The translations under genes were made by a program, and so were the position numbers. A model generated the notes under the pieces. The model searched no databases. It was not told where the DNA came from and saw only the letters and a program-made list of their open reading frames with translations. A DNA stretch of 64,000 bases from Winogradskyella bathintestinalis. GTDB taxonomy: Bacteria; Bacteroidota; Bacteroidia; Flavobacteriales; Flavobacteriaceae. Where the stretch lies: the NCBI RefSeq assembly GCF_030407435.1, contig NZ_JASDDK010000004.1:1-64000 (forward strand), written 5' to 3'. Below, piece after piece: positions 34,589 through 44,299 of this stretch (its first letter is position 1; the number at the start of each line of letters is the position of its first letter).

Positions 34589-36226
34589 ATGGAAACGCTA
34601 TTAAACACTTCAACTATGAAAACGAAAGACCTTACAAAGTATGGACTGAAAGATACGAATGCACATTGGAATCTTTCTCCAGAAAAATTACAAGCCATTA
34701 CGATTGAAAAAGGAATGGGGAAAGAAACGGAGAATGGCACTTTAGCCATAAATACAGGCAAATTTACTGGGCGTTCACCTCAAGACCGTTTTATTGTAAA
34801 AGATAATTATACACAAGACAAGGTTTGGTGGGGAAAAACCAACAAAGCAATTTCACCTGAAAATTTTGATAAATTACAATCTGAAATCACAAAATATCTA
34901 AGCGGAAAAGAAATTTATGTTAGAGATGCTTATGTGTGTGCTGATCCAGAATACAAAACCAATGTAAGAACAGTTACTGAATACCCATGGTCAAACATGT
35001 TTACTTATAACATGTTCTTAAGATCTGACGAATCTGAATTAGAAAATTTTGAAGAAGAATGGTTAGTTCTTTGTGCTCCGGGTTATGAAGCACCAGACCC
35101 TAAAGCAGTAGGTCTACGCCAAGGGAATTTTTCAATTCTTAATTTTACTAAAAAAATTGCTTTAGTTGGAGGTTCTGCTTATACAGGTGAAATTAAAAAA
35201 GGTATTTTTTCATCATTAAATTTTATTCTCCCTGTAGAAAAAAACGTTTTACCAATGCATTGCTCTGCAAACGTGGGCGAGGATGGTGATACGGCAATTT
35301 TCTTTGGATTATCTGGAACTGGAAAAACGACATTATCTGCTGATCCTAATCGTAAATTAATTGGTGATGACGAACATGGCTGGACTGCTGAAAATAGCAT
35401 CTTTAATTTTGAAGGAGGTTGCTATGCTAAAGTTATTGATTTAACTGAAGAAAAAGAGCCAGACATTTTTAGAGCTATTAGACCTGGTGCAATTCTTGAA
35501 AACGTCATTTTTAAAGACAATAATGAGGTTGATTATATGGATAGCAGCATTACACAAAACACACGTGTAAGTTACCCTATTTATCATATCGATAATATTC
35601 AACAGCCGTCTTTTGCTGGCAATCCAACCAACATATTTTTCTTAACTGCTGATGCGTTTGGTGTATTACCTCCAGTTTCTAAGTTGACACCGGGGCAAGC
35701 GGCTTACCATTTTATTTCTGGTTACACGGCTAAAGTAGCAGGAACAGAAGCAGGAATCACAGAACCAGTACCGTCATTCTCAGCATGTTTTGGAGAACCA
35801 TTTATGCCATTACACCCAACGGTTTATGCAGAGATGTTGAGTAAAAAAATGCAAGATGCAGGCGTAAATGTATGGTTAATAAATACAGGCTGGAGTGCAG
35901 GACCTTACGGAGTGGGTTCTCGTATAAAATTAAAATATACCAGAGCAATGATTACGGCTATTCTTGACGGAAAATTAGAGAATGTGGATTTTGAACAACA
36001 TCCTATTTTCGGATTATTTATGCCTAAAACATGTCCGAATGTACCTGAGGATATATTAGATCCTATGAATACTTGGGACAATAAAGGTCAGTATATCAGT
36101 AAATCTATTCAACTAGCACATTCTTTCCATTTAAATTTTGAAAAATTTGCTAGCGAAGCTTCAGAACAAATTATTGAAGGCGGTCCATTAATTGATGAAC
36201 ACCATCAATTACACGATCACATTTAA
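34589..36226 (+). CDS. pckA: phosphoenolpyruvate carboxykinase (ATP)
   Basis: Makes PEP from oxaloacetate at the entry to gluconeogenesis. 545 residues from the ATG at 34589; an ATG at 34616 is possible. Motifs: TGKFTGRSPQDRFIV, GGSAYTGEIKKGIFS, P-loop FGLSGTGKTTLSADP, metal-binding IGDDEHGW and NFEGGCYAKVI. It follows the SLC13 permease closely and ends at a strong terminator. Confidence 0.96.
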   Translation: METLLNTSTMKTKDLTKYGLKDTNAHWNLSPEKLQAITIEKGMGKETENGTLAINTGKFTGRSPQDRFIVKDNYTQDKVWWGKTNKAISPENFDKLQSEITKYLSGKEIYVRDAYVCADPEYKTNVRTVTEYPWSNMFTYNMFLRSDESELENFEEEWLVLCAPGYEAPDPKAVGLRQGNFSILNFTKKIALVGGSAYTGEIKKGIFSSLNFILPVEKNVLPMHCSANVGEDGDTAIFFGLSGTGKTTLSADPNRKLIGDDEHGWTAENSIFNFEGGCYAKVIDLTEEKEPDIFRAIRPGAILENVIFKDNNEVDYMDSSITQNTRVSYPIYHIDNIQQPSFAGNPTNIFFLTADAFGVLPPVSKLTPGQAAYHFISGYTAKVAGTEAGITEPVPSFSACFGEPFMPLHPTVYAEMLSKKMQDAGVNVWLINTGWSAGPYGVGSRIKLKYTRAMITAILDGKLENVDFEQHPIFGLFMPKTCPNVPEDILDPMNTWDNKGQYISKSIQLAHSFHLNFEKFASEASEQIIEGGPLIDEHHQLHDHI

Positions 36227-36240
36227 TATTTCCATGACTG

Positions 36241-36267
36241 AAAAGAGCCTAGAAATAGGCTCTTTTT
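36241..36267 (+). terminator. terminator of pckA
   Basis: AAAAGAGCCTA and TAGGCTCTTTT (36241-36251, 36256-36266) pair around a GAAA loop and continue into T residues. Confidence 0.9.
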
Positions 36268-36282
36268 TATTTTATTATACAA

Positions 36283-36978
36283 ATGAAATTCTTATTACAT
36301 ATATTCCTCATTTCCATTCTATTTCAGAAGGCATTGTACGCTCAAAAAACTTCTGAAGATTACCTTGGTTCTTGGTACGCACTTGGACTTAACCATCGAT
36401 TTACAGACCAATTTAGTATGAGTCCTTACGGTGAATTACGATTCTATGAACCTACGGCCAATTTTAATTTGGTCTTTGTAAGTCTATCTACTAATTACCA
36501 TTTAAATCAGAATCACACTTTTAGTCTCGCTTATGCTTATTTAGATATTGATACTGTTTTAGGTTATGACAAGCGTCCAAATACAAAAGAAAACAGAATA
36601 TTTGAGCAATACACTTATACCCACAAACTTAAAATGTTTAGTGTACAGCACCGTTTTAGATTAGAACAACGTTTTTTAAATGCCGTAGATAAAAATGATA
36701 TTCAACATAGATTTCGCTATCGTTTAAGTTTCAAATACGCTATTAACAAAAGCATTTTTGTTTCGCTAAAGGAGGAACCCTTCATAAATTTCCAGGATCA
36801 ATCGTTTCATGAAAACCGATTCTTTATAGGCTTAGGTATTAACCTGTTTCAGAACACCCAATTTGAAATTGATTATTTGAAACATCACATTAAAAAAAAT
36901 AACCTTAACAGAATTCAAATAGGAATTAGTATAAAAACAGATTCTAGAAGATCAAAACCTACCTTAAAGCATCCATAG
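36283..36978 (+). CDS. DUF2490 family outer-membrane protein
   Basis: 231 residues with a signal peptide (MKFLLHIFLISILFQKALYAQ). The mature part consists of alternating aromatic/polar strands (SWYALGLNHRF, FSMSPYGELRFYEP, HTFSLAYAYLDID, QHRFRLEQRFL, RFRYRLSFKYAI), typical of the DUF2490 barrel family of unknown function. It starts 16 nt after the pckA terminator and overlaps the convergent trans-sulfuration gene by 20 bp. Confidence 0.88.
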   Translation: MKFLLHIFLISILFQKALYAQKTSEDYLGSWYALGLNHRFTDQFSMSPYGELRFYEPTANFNLVFVSLSTNYHLNQNHTFSLAYAYLDIDTVLGYDKRPNTKENRIFEQYTYTHKLKMFSVQHRFRLEQRFLNAVDKNDIQHRFRYRLSFKYAINKSIFVSLKEEPFINFQDQSFHENRFFIGLGINLFQNTQFEIDYLKHHIKKNNLNRIQIGISIKTDSRRSKPTLKHP

Positions 36979-38110
36979 CTTGATTAATATCTTGTTTTAA
37001 ATCTTTTACATTTTCAATACCCACAGAAAAACGAATCAATTGGTTACTAAGTCCAATAGCATCTCGCTCTTCTTGAGATAGTAATGAATGAGAAGTAAGA
37101 TGTGGCGACAGCATAGTACTCTCAATTCCTGCTAAACTCATAGACGATTTAATCAATTTCAATTCTTTTTGAAATTGAAGTGCATCCAATTCCCCTATCA
37201 ACTCAAAAGATAGCATGGCACCGAATCCGCTCATTTGCGACTTTGCTAATTTATATTCTGGATGCGATTTTAATCCTGGATAATTAACTTTAGAAACGTT
37301 AGGATGCTTCTCTAGCCACTTAGCCAATTTCATAGCGTTTTTTGTTTGTGCTTTTACTCGCAATCCTAAGGTTTTCATACTTCGTTCTAACATCCAAACG
37401 GTCATATCACTTAAGCTTCCTCCTAAATTTTTTCCCACATTCCAAATACGTTCAATATTTTCGTCAGAACTCGCTACAGCTCCTGCCAAAATATCACTAT
37501 GACCTCCAAAATACTTTGTAGCAGAATGCATCACCATATCTATACCTAAATCCATTGGGTTTTGATTTACAGGCGATGCAAAGGTATTATCAATTGAGGT
37601 AAAAATATCTTTAGACTTTCCGAGTTCAGCAATAGCTCTGATATCTGTAATGGTCATCAATGGATTTGAAGGAGTCTCAATATGAATCAATTTAGTATTA
37701 GGTTGAATTGCAGCCTCAAAATCGTCAACTTTATAACCATTAGTGAAAGTATATTCTATGCCATATTTTGGAAACTCTTCTTTAATAAAATTCAATGTTC
37801 CTCCATATAAAGTATTCTGAACCACTAAATGATCTCCCTGTCTTAAAAAGGCTAAAAACATCGTACTTATTGCAGCCATTCCCGAGCCAAAAATCATGGC
37901 CGATTCCGCGTGTTCTAAAGCAGCTATTTTCTTTGCTAAGTGTACTTGGTTCGGGGTGTTGAAATATCTCGGATAGCGTTTAACGTCTACATCCATAAAT
38001 TCGTAAGATGTGCTTAAATACATAGGAGATACTGCCCCTTTGTATTGCTCGTCTTTAATTTCTCCTATATGTGTACAAATCGTATTTAACCCTGGTGTTT
38101 TCTTTGACAT
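36959..38110 (-). CDS. trans-sulfuration family PLP enzyme (cystathionine synthase/lyase or methionine gamma-lyase type)
   Basis: 383 residues. PLP Lys in MVMHSATKYFGGHSDILAGAV (about 200), phosphate-binding GSGMAAISTMFLAFL, LYGGT, ETPSNPLMTITDI, and the C-terminal SMSLAGIESTMLSPHLTSH. The family contains metB, metC, mgl and O-acetylhomoserine sulfhydrylase; the residues seen here do not separate them. Genomic context does not help because neighbours are unrelated. Confidence 0.9.
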   Translation of the reverse strand: MSKKTPGLNTICTHIGEIKDEQYKGAVSPMYLSTSYEFMDVDVKRYPRYFNTPNQVHLAKKIAALEHAESAMIFGSGMAAISTMFLAFLRQGDHLVVQNTLYGGTLNFIKEEFPKYGIEYTFTNGYKVDDFEAAIQPNTKLIHIETPSNPLMTITDIRAIAELGKSKDIFTSIDNTFASPVNQNPMDLGIDMVMHSATKYFGGHSDILAGAVASSDENIERIWNVGKNLGGSLSDMTVWMLERSMKTLGLRVKAQTKNAMKLAKWLEKHPNVSKVNYPGLKSHPEYKLAKSQMSGFGAMLSFELIGELDALQFQKELKLIKSSMSLAGIESTMLSPHLTSHSLLSQEERDAIGLSNQLIRFSVGIENVKDLKQDINQAMDALR

Positions 38111-38234
38111 AATTTAATTCTTATAAACCCTAAATTTAAAAAAAATGATGGTAATACTTCAGACTCTAAACAAAAATTGATTGATAAAAATTACATCTAT
38201 CAACCAATTAATATAAATCCTGTACTAAATTTCA

Positions 38235-41200
38235 TTATTTTTTATAATGCTTCCTAAATTGTCTGTATGAGAAAAAACCAAGAACCGCGACAATTCCCAA
38301 TGTAATTGCAATAAATTTCACGCTCAATATTTGATCTCCACTCGCGTACGAATGTAGTCCTGCGAGATAAAAATTAACCCCAAAATAGGTCATTAAAATA
38401 CTAGCAAAAGCGAGGATAGACATTAAGTTGTATAACCATCGACTTCTTAAGCCCGGTACTAAGCGCATATGGATTACAAAAGCATATATCATAATACTTA
38501 TTAGAGCCCAAGTTTCTTTTGGATCCCATCCCCAATATCGCCCCCAACTTTCATTTGCCCACATGCCACCAAGGAAGTTACCAATAGTTAACATTACAAG
38601 ACCAACCGTTAACGCCATTTCATTAATTATGGTGAGCTCTTTAATATTAATGAGCATGCGTTCTTTGTTCTCTTTAGTCGTAAAAATCATTAACAATAAT
38701 GATACTACTCCTAAAATCATACCTAATGTGAATGGTCCATAACTCGCCACGATAACCGAAACATGAATCATTAACCAATAACCTTGCAATACAGGCTCTA
38801 AATTCCCAATTGCAGGATCCATCCAATTCCAATGTGCTATCATAAGAATCATTGAGGTTACAAAGGCACCTGCTGCCACTGTTATACTCGACGTAGTAAT
38901 TTTACTCGTAAATGATTGCTTCTTATCTTTAACTTTATTCAGTTCTGGGCTCCTATCTTTTCTTTTGGTAACTCCTACAATAAAACCAAACAGCATAGTG
39001 GACCAAGCGACATAAATCATAGATTCATAAGCATCACTCCATGGTGCATGTCCAGACAAATACCATCTCCAGATTAATCCTAAGGTATGTAATACAAAAA
39101 GCAGCGCTACTACGCCTAACATGAGATTGATTGCTATTTTTAAAGCACGATTTTTGTATTTAAAAATCTGAGCGATGATAAGCACAAATAATAATGTCCC
39201 TGCATACATATACCAACTAAAAAGACGTTTAAAAATATCGTAGTCATTGTACAAAATTTCATACTTTATCTTTTCATCTGATAACATTACCTCACTACCA
39301 AATTTGTGCTGAGTCTTTTTAATACCTGTTAATAGTTCTTCGGCTTTAGAATAATCTCCAGTTTCCTTTGCATTATTTAAGGTCACTAAATAAGCCACAA
39401 AACCGTTATTTATAAAATTACCATACAGCGTATCTTCAATTTTATCTCTATACCCTTCATCTCTAAACTCTTTTGATGAAATCCACTTATTGTTTTCATC
39501 ATTAGGAACAGGGAATATTTTTATACTGCGTCCTTCAATAGCATCTGATAAAATACTTAAACGGTTATAGGTTTCTTTAATTTCCTTTTGATGTCCACTT
39601 GGTATTTGTGCATTAAATGCATCTTCTATATATGGCCCTAATTTATTGCGACCATTTGCTGTGAAAAAATCAAGTAAACTTACATGTTTCTGATCTGAAT
39701 CGACACCAATAATATTTCTTATAGAATCTGCCTTCCTAGGGGTTAAGTATATAATCGGAACGTTGTACCAAAGCATTGGACTTTCTTGTATAGACAGAAA
39801 AATTTGATCGGCATTAAACTCTTCATAAACATCACTTTTACTAATTTTACGTAACATTTCTGAAGCATAAGTATGCATTGGCATCATACGCCCACTATAG
39901 TCTTGGATCACCATTTCAGAAAATTTCTGAGCGTGCTCTTTAGGAGTAATATGAACTCTTAGAATAGAATCTATTTGTTCTTTGACGGGTTTCTTAGCAG
40001 TATTGTGACCTTCGTCTTCTGAGTGCATCTGAGCAAAACCAGAAAAACTTAGAAAAAGCAAAATCATAGTCATCATTTTTGCTTTCTTTTCTTTCAGTTT
40101 ATTCAACCTTTTACGGATTTCATCAAAACGTGTATTTTTAGCAAATAGAATAGCCATTAATCCAAAGTACAAAAGCATATAACCTGCGTAAGTAATATAC
40201 GTTCCCCAAAAGTCATGATTTACAGAAAGTACAGTCCCTTTTTCATCGGGATCAAAACTAGCTTGAAAGAAGCGATAGCCTTTGTGATCTAAAACATGAT
40301 TCATATATATATGATAATCAAAATCACCAGCTTCTTTATCCAAAACTGTCACCTTACTTTCGTAAGATGAATACGCTTTTTCCGTTCCTGGGTATTTTTC
40401 AGCAATAAAATCATTCAATTTTATTTCATAAGGCAATTGCAGCATTTTAGGCCCGTATTTCAATGCCATCTCTAAGCCACCTATTTCAAACTCTTCATAA
40501 CTACTATTTATGCTCGGACCACCTAAAACACCGATTTCTTTGGTCTCGCCATTTGCAGAAACTTCGAAAATTAGGCCATCTTCATCGCCTTTTAATAGTT
40601 GTGATTTCTTAACAATACCAAAATCACCTTTCACAATAGGTTTAGGCAATACAAATTGCATATTACCTATAATATAGCGCGACCTAAGTATTAAAGGTTG
40701 TAAACTATCCTTAACCAATTTACCTGTAGCACCAGTTGCCATGGTCATATATTCGCCATCATAAGGAGACTGAATAAAGAGGCCTTTATCAGTTTCAGAA
40801 ATATTTATAGCACCATCTTGATACTTGTTTAATGATATTAAAACATTATGCAAATTCGCAACTTTGCCTTCTTCTAAAAAATGATTGTGAGGAGCACCTT
40901 GCCCTGCTTCTACTATTTTTAAATAACGTTTGCCAGATTCACTCGAAATAATATCTTTTTCTGCTCCTTGAATTAATTCTTTAAGCTTAACAGTAACTTC
41001 CGTTTTACCATAATCAAAAGTCTTATTAAAAGTATTATCTAATCTAGGCGAAAAATCAACTTCTTCTTCTATTTTTCTTTGCTGTAATTGACCGTTAATT
41101 TCAAAATCACCAATAATTCGTCCGCTTATGTACGTTTTTCTTGAGAAGAATTCGCTTTCTGTTTCACCTTCTCTAATTGGCATCATCCCTTCAAAACCAA

Positions 41201-41504
41201 CATAACGCGTAATAAACGCACCGAAGAGAATAAAAATAAAAGAGACATGTAAAATTAATGTAGCCCACTTTTCTTTTTTATATAAGCGGTATCTAAAGAG
41301 ATTACCCATAAAGTTAATAATGAAGAAAACCATTATCGCTTCAAACCACCAAGCATTATAAATTAATGTTCTCGTGTATGGAGTCGGTGAAGTGTCCATG
41401 TTCCTATCTAAAATAGTACCAACTGCCATGGCGACGGCAAAAGCAATAAATAAGAACGCGGTAAGTTTTGTAGAAAATAGGAAATTAGCGATTTTTTTTT
41501 GCAT
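38235..41504 (-). CDS. CcsBA-type fused cytochrome c biogenesis protein (ResB-CcsA)
   Basis: 1089 residues, System II haem export and attachment to cytochrome c. The ResB half comes first, with helices near the N-terminus, a large periplasmic domain (about 90-430) and a helix YAGYMLLYFGLMAIL. A second periplasmic insert (about 490-735) follows a signal-like hydrophobic segment ending SFSGFAQ. The CcsA half has about eight helices and the WWD haem motif (ESWGRYWGWDPKETWAL). Start 41504 is preferred because a minus-strand TATCTTTG (41529-41536) covers the alternative at 41531. Confidence 0.92.
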   Translation of the reverse strand: MQKKIANFLFSTKLTAFLFIAFAVAMAVGTILDRNMDTSPTPYTRTLIYNAWWFEAIMVFFIINFMGNLFRYRLYKKEKWATLILHVSFIFILFGAFITRYVGFEGMMPIREGETESEFFSRKTYISGRIIGDFEINGQLQQRKIEEEVDFSPRLDNTFNKTFDYGKTEVTVKLKELIQGAEKDIISSESGKRYLKIVEAGQGAPHNHFLEEGKVANLHNVLISLNKYQDGAINISETDKGLFIQSPYDGEYMTMATGATGKLVKDSLQPLILRSRYIIGNMQFVLPKPIVKGDFGIVKKSQLLKGDEDGLIFEVSANGETKEIGVLGGPSINSSYEEFEIGGLEMALKYGPKMLQLPYEIKLNDFIAEKYPGTEKAYSSYESKVTVLDKEAGDFDYHIYMNHVLDHKGYRFFQASFDPDEKGTVLSVNHDFWGTYITYAGYMLLYFGLMAILFAKNTRFDEIRKRLNKLKEKKAKMMTMILLFLSFSGFAQMHSEDEGHNTAKKPVKEQIDSILRVHITPKEHAQKFSEMVIQDYSGRMMPMHTYASEMLRKISKSDVYEEFNADQIFLSIQESPMLWYNVPIIYLTPRKADSIRNIIGVDSDQKHVSLLDFFTANGRNKLGPYIEDAFNAQIPSGHQKEIKETYNRLSILSDAIEGRSIKIFPVPNDENNKWISSKEFRDEGYRDKIEDTLYGNFINNGFVAYLVTLNNAKETGDYSKAEELLTGIKKTQHKFGSEVMLSDEKIKYEILYNDYDIFKRLFSWYMYAGTLLFVLIIAQIFKYKNRALKIAINLMLGVVALLFVLHTLGLIWRWYLSGHAPWSDAYESMIYVAWSTMLFGFIVGVTKRKDRSPELNKVKDKKQSFTSKITTSSITVAAGAFVTSMILMIAHWNWMDPAIGNLEPVLQGYWLMIHVSVIVASYGPFTLGMILGVVSLLLMIFTTKENKERMLINIKELTIINEMALTVGLVMLTIGNFLGGMWANESWGRYWGWDPKETWALISIMIYAFVIHMRLVPGLRSRWLYNLMSILAFASILMTYFGVNFYLAGLHSYASGDQILSVKFIAITLGIVAVLGFFSYRQFRKHYKK

Positions 41505-41528
41505 AACTATGGCTTTTATAAGCTCGCG

Positions 41529-41536
41529 CAAAGATA
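41529..41536 (-). promoter_or_regulatory. -7 box of ccsBA
   Basis: Minus-strand TATCTTTG fits TAnnTTTG and lies 24 nt before the chosen start; no TTG at the ideal distance. Confidence 0.45.
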
Positions 41537-41593
41537 TGGTATTTTAACGATTTAGATAGGCCGTTTATCGCTTCAAAAGTTGTTAAAATTCTA

Positions 41594-42043
41594 TTAATTT
41601 CTAGGTTTCGTCTTTAGCATATTGTTTTGCTCTTGCATTAACTCTTTCAAATCGGATAGCAATTGAATATCTTTCGGCGTCACTACGGTTTTATCCTTGG
41701 TATCTTGTGATCTTGCTCGTAACCTATTCATAAATTTTACGATGATAAACACTGTAAAACCAATAATAATAAAATCTAAAAAGACTTCGGATAATTGTCC
41801 ATAGGCTACCGCAACTTCTTCTGTAATGGTGGTGCCAGATGCATCTACACTAGCCTCTCTTAAAACCCATTTTTTATCCCCAAATGTAACTCCATCAGTT
41901 AATAAGGATATTGGAGGCAATATAACTTGCTTAGCCAAAACATCGATAACTTTATTAAATGCTGCACCAATAATAATTCCTACAGCCATATCCATCATAT
42001 TACCTTTAACAGCGAACTCTTTGAACTCTTTTAGCAAACCCAT
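41594..42043 (-). CDS. mscL: large-conductance mechanosensitive channel
   Basis: Homopentameric safety valve opening under hypo-osmotic shock. 149 residues: MGLLKEFKEFAVKGNMMDMAVGIIIGAAFNKVIDVL is the amphipathic N-helix and TM1, followed by a periplasmic loop, TM2 (VFLDFIIIGFTVFIIVKFM) and a charged C-terminal bundle. Somewhat longer periplasmic loop than E. coli MscL. Confidence 0.95.
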   Translation of the reverse strand: MGLLKEFKEFAVKGNMMDMAVGIIIGAAFNKVIDVLAKQVILPPISLLTDGVTFGDKKWVLREASVDASGTTITEEVAVAYGQLSEVFLDFIIIGFTVFIIVKFMNRLRARSQDTKDKTVVTPKDIQLLSDLKELMQEQNNMLKTKPRN

Positions 42044-42094
42044 ATATACATATTAAAATTTAGATCGCAAATTTAAGTAGAAGCTTATAGAAAA

Positions 42095-42484
42095 TTAGGA
42101 ATTTCTTGCAGCAAAAATATTCATATACATAAATGTACCCATCTTCCGTGCACGTCGTTTTGCATTTTCGGCATAATCACCCTCAAATAATTCATCGATA
42201 GTTTGAAACCATAAATTTAACCATAAGCCAAAATGTAATTCGGTAATACTATGGTTAAATGCTTTATCTACGTTAGTATGCGCCTCTAATGGATTACCAT
42301 AAAATTTAGTTTTTAGAAATAAGCTCGATTCCCAAAATGTCGTTAAATGTTCTAAGTGAGCTTCCCAATCCTTTATTGTTTCGTCGAAAAATGGCCCTAA
42401 TTTTTCATCTTTTCTGACCTTTTCATAAAATTTGGATACCAATTGAAATATATCTTCTCTTGTTTTAATGTCTTTTTTATTCAT
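42095..42484 (-). CDS. group III truncated haemoglobin
   Basis: 129 residues, 2-on-2 globin fold. Features: FYEKVRKDEKLGPFF near the N-terminus, WEAHLEHLTTFWESSLF, and the proximal His in ITELHFGLWLNLWFQTIDELF. Group III proteins are linked to oxygen or NO handling in microaerobic settings; no functional neighbour supports a precise role. Confidence 0.9.
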   Translation of the reverse strand: MNKKDIKTREDIFQLVSKFYEKVRKDEKLGPFFDETIKDWEAHLEHLTTFWESSLFLKTKFYGNPLEAHTNVDKAFNHSITELHFGLWLNLWFQTIDELFEGDYAENAKRRARKMGTFMYMNIFAARNS

Positions 42485-42553
42485 TATTTCAAAGTTATTC
42501 TTTTAATCCCATTCTTATCATTCTAAGATAAGAAATCTTAGTACTTTTACAGC

Positions 42554-43345
42554 ATGATTTCAGTTATATTACTCGGTGCCGGTAATGTTGGCACACATTT
42601 ATATAAAGCATTTTCAAGTTCGGATGCCGTGACCGTTACGCAATGGTATAATCGTAATCGAACTTCAATTTCTTCTTATGCCAATGAAGTGGAAATAACA
42701 GATTCGTTGACAGAAATAAAGAACGCTGACGTTTATATTATGGCGATTAGTGATGACGATATTGCCCAATTTTCTTCTGATTTACCATTTACAAATCGTC
42801 TTGTTGTTCATACTTCCGGAAGTGTTGCGATGCACGATATAGATAAGAAAAACAAGATTGGTGTTTTTTATCCTTTGCAGACATTTTCTAAAGATGCAGA
42901 AATCGATTTTACAGAAGTTCCAATTTGTATTGAAGTTTATGAAAAAGAGAATTTAAAAATTTTAAAAGATTTAGCAAAAGCTACGGGTTGTAAACCTCAT
43001 AAAATCACAACCGAACAACGTCAAACACTACATTTAGCCGCTGTTTTTGTTAATAATTTCACGAATCAATTGTATAGAATTGGTCACGAAATTTGTGAAA
43101 CAAAAAATATAGAATTTGAAATCTTGCATCCTTTAATTGAAGAAACCGCAAAAAAAATTCAAAATATGTCCCCTTTTATGGCACAGACAGGTCCTGCTAA
43201 GCGTAATGACAAAAAAACCATAAAGCGACAATTAAAGTTAATTGAGAAAGAAGAGCATGAAGCCATTTATAAAATGCTAACATCCTCTATTAAAAAAACG
43301 CATGGTGTTAAAAACTACCGACCAAGAAAAGGAAAAGCCAATTAA
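42554..43345 (+). CDS. Rossmann-like and DUF2520 domain protein
   Basis: 263 residues. N-terminal NAD(P)-binding motif MISVILLGAGNVGTHLYKAF, then VVHTSGSVAMHDI and GVFYPLQTFSKDAEIDF, and the C-terminal DUF2520 with LHLAAVFVNNFTNQLYRIG and FMAQTGPAKRNDKKTI. It resembles short-chain hydroxyacid/pyrroline-5-carboxylate-type reductases, but the substrate is unknown. It heads a run of five same-strand genes ending with maf. Confidence 0.9.
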   Translation: MISVILLGAGNVGTHLYKAFSSSDAVTVTQWYNRNRTSISSYANEVEITDSLTEIKNADVYIMAISDDDIAQFSSDLPFTNRLVVHTSGSVAMHDIDKKNKIGVFYPLQTFSKDAEIDFTEVPICIEVYEKENLKILKDLAKATGCKPHKITTEQRQTLHLAAVFVNNFTNQLYRIGHEICETKNIEFEILHPLIEETAKKIQNMSPFMAQTGPAKRNDKKTIKRQLKLIEKEEHEAIYKMLTSSIKKTHGVKNYRPRKGKAN

Positions 43346-43359
43346 AAATAAAACAACCA

Positions 43360-43893
43360 ATGAACGACGATAAAAGCTACAAAGAATATCTAGCAGACAT
43401 AACCACATTTATTTTTGATGTAGATGGTGTTCTTACCGATGGCACAATATCCGTTACTACGGACGGCGAAATGCTAAGAACCATGAATATTAAGGACGGT
43501 TTCGCACTAAAAACAGCTATCGATGCCGGATTTAATCTCTGTATTATTTCAGGTGGTTCTAATGAAGGTGTTCGAAAGCGTTTAGCTGGTTTGGGTATAA
43601 AAGACATTTTTTTAGGTGCGCATAATAAGATCGAACAACTTACTGACTATTTAAATAAGCACAATCTTTCTAAATCGCAAGTGTTGTATATGGGAGATGA
43701 TATCCCAGATTATCCTGTTATGAAACTGGTCGGTTTACCTTGTTGTCCTCAGGATGCGGTCCCTGAGATAAAAGCGATTTCAAAATATGTTTCTCATAGA
43801 AGTGGTGGAAAAGGAGCCGTAAGAGATGTTATAGAACAGGTGTTGAAAGTTCAAAATAAATGGACTGGTAATTTTAATGCTAAGTATGATTAG
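43360..43893 (+). CDS. KdsC-like HAD-IIIA phosphatase
   Basis: 177 residues, small cap-less HAD protein. Motif I FIFDVDGVLTDGTI, motif II CIISGGSNEGV, motif IV YMGDDIPDYPVMKLVGLPCCP. This matches 3-deoxy-manno-octulosonate-8-phosphate phosphatase, which supplies KDO for lipopolysaccharide. It starts 14 nt after the DUF2520 gene. Confidence 0.9.
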   Translation: MNDDKSYKEYLADITTFIFDVDGVLTDGTISVTTDGEMLRTMNIKDGFALKTAIDAGFNLCIISGGSNEGVRKRLAGLGIKDIFLGAHNKIEQLTDYLNKHNLSKSQVLYMGDDIPDYPVMKLVGLPCCPQDAVPEIKAISKYVSHRSGGKGAVRDVIEQVLKVQNKWTGNFNAKYD

Positions 43894-43980
43894 AACAAGA
43901 GAATTCAGCTCCGTTCACAACTGTTGCGTCACTGCATAAAATAATAGGTGAAACTATCTATAAAATAAGTAAACAAATAC

Positions 43981-44292
43981 ATGTCCAATAGACGACGACA
44001 TAGCACAGGGTTTGGATATATCGGTTTTGGTAACAGTCAACAATCATATAATCTAAAAGCAACTAAACCCTTTTCAATTTATAAGGAAAAATTAGACCTT
44101 GAAGCACATTTGCATTATAAAATACATTTTTTACACAAAGACTTAACAAAAGACGATAAACAAAAAATAAAAGACAACATAAGGCGACAAGAACGCAAAC
44201 TTTTAAAGCAAACCTCTATTATTAGTGTAATTGTTTTTCTTATCGTTGCGTTTGGCGCCTACTACTTAATCAAACAAATATTATCCCATTAA
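43981..44292 (+). CDS. small protein with C-terminal membrane anchor
   Basis: 103 residues; family not recognised. The N-terminus is basic and polar (SNRRRHSTGFGYIGFGNSQQ), the middle a charged helix (HKDLTKDDKQKIKDNIRRQERKL, likely coiled), and the C-terminus one hydrophobic helix (about 80-99, ISVIVFLIVAFGAYYLI). It sits between the KdsC-like gene and the prenyltransferase in one direction, 7 bp before the latter, so it is probably co-expressed with it. Confidence 0.8.
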   Translation: MSNRRRHSTGFGYIGFGNSQQSYNLKATKPFSIYKEKLDLEAHLHYKIHFLHKDLTKDDKQKIKDNIRRQERKLLKQTSIISVIVFLIVAFGAYYLIKQILSH

Positions 44293-44299
44293 CCCTCAA

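Noticed and set aside
38111..38234. SAM or cobalamin riboswitch between the trans-sulfuration gene and ccsBA
   Set aside because: The spacer is short and AT-rich with no riboswitch core or terminator.
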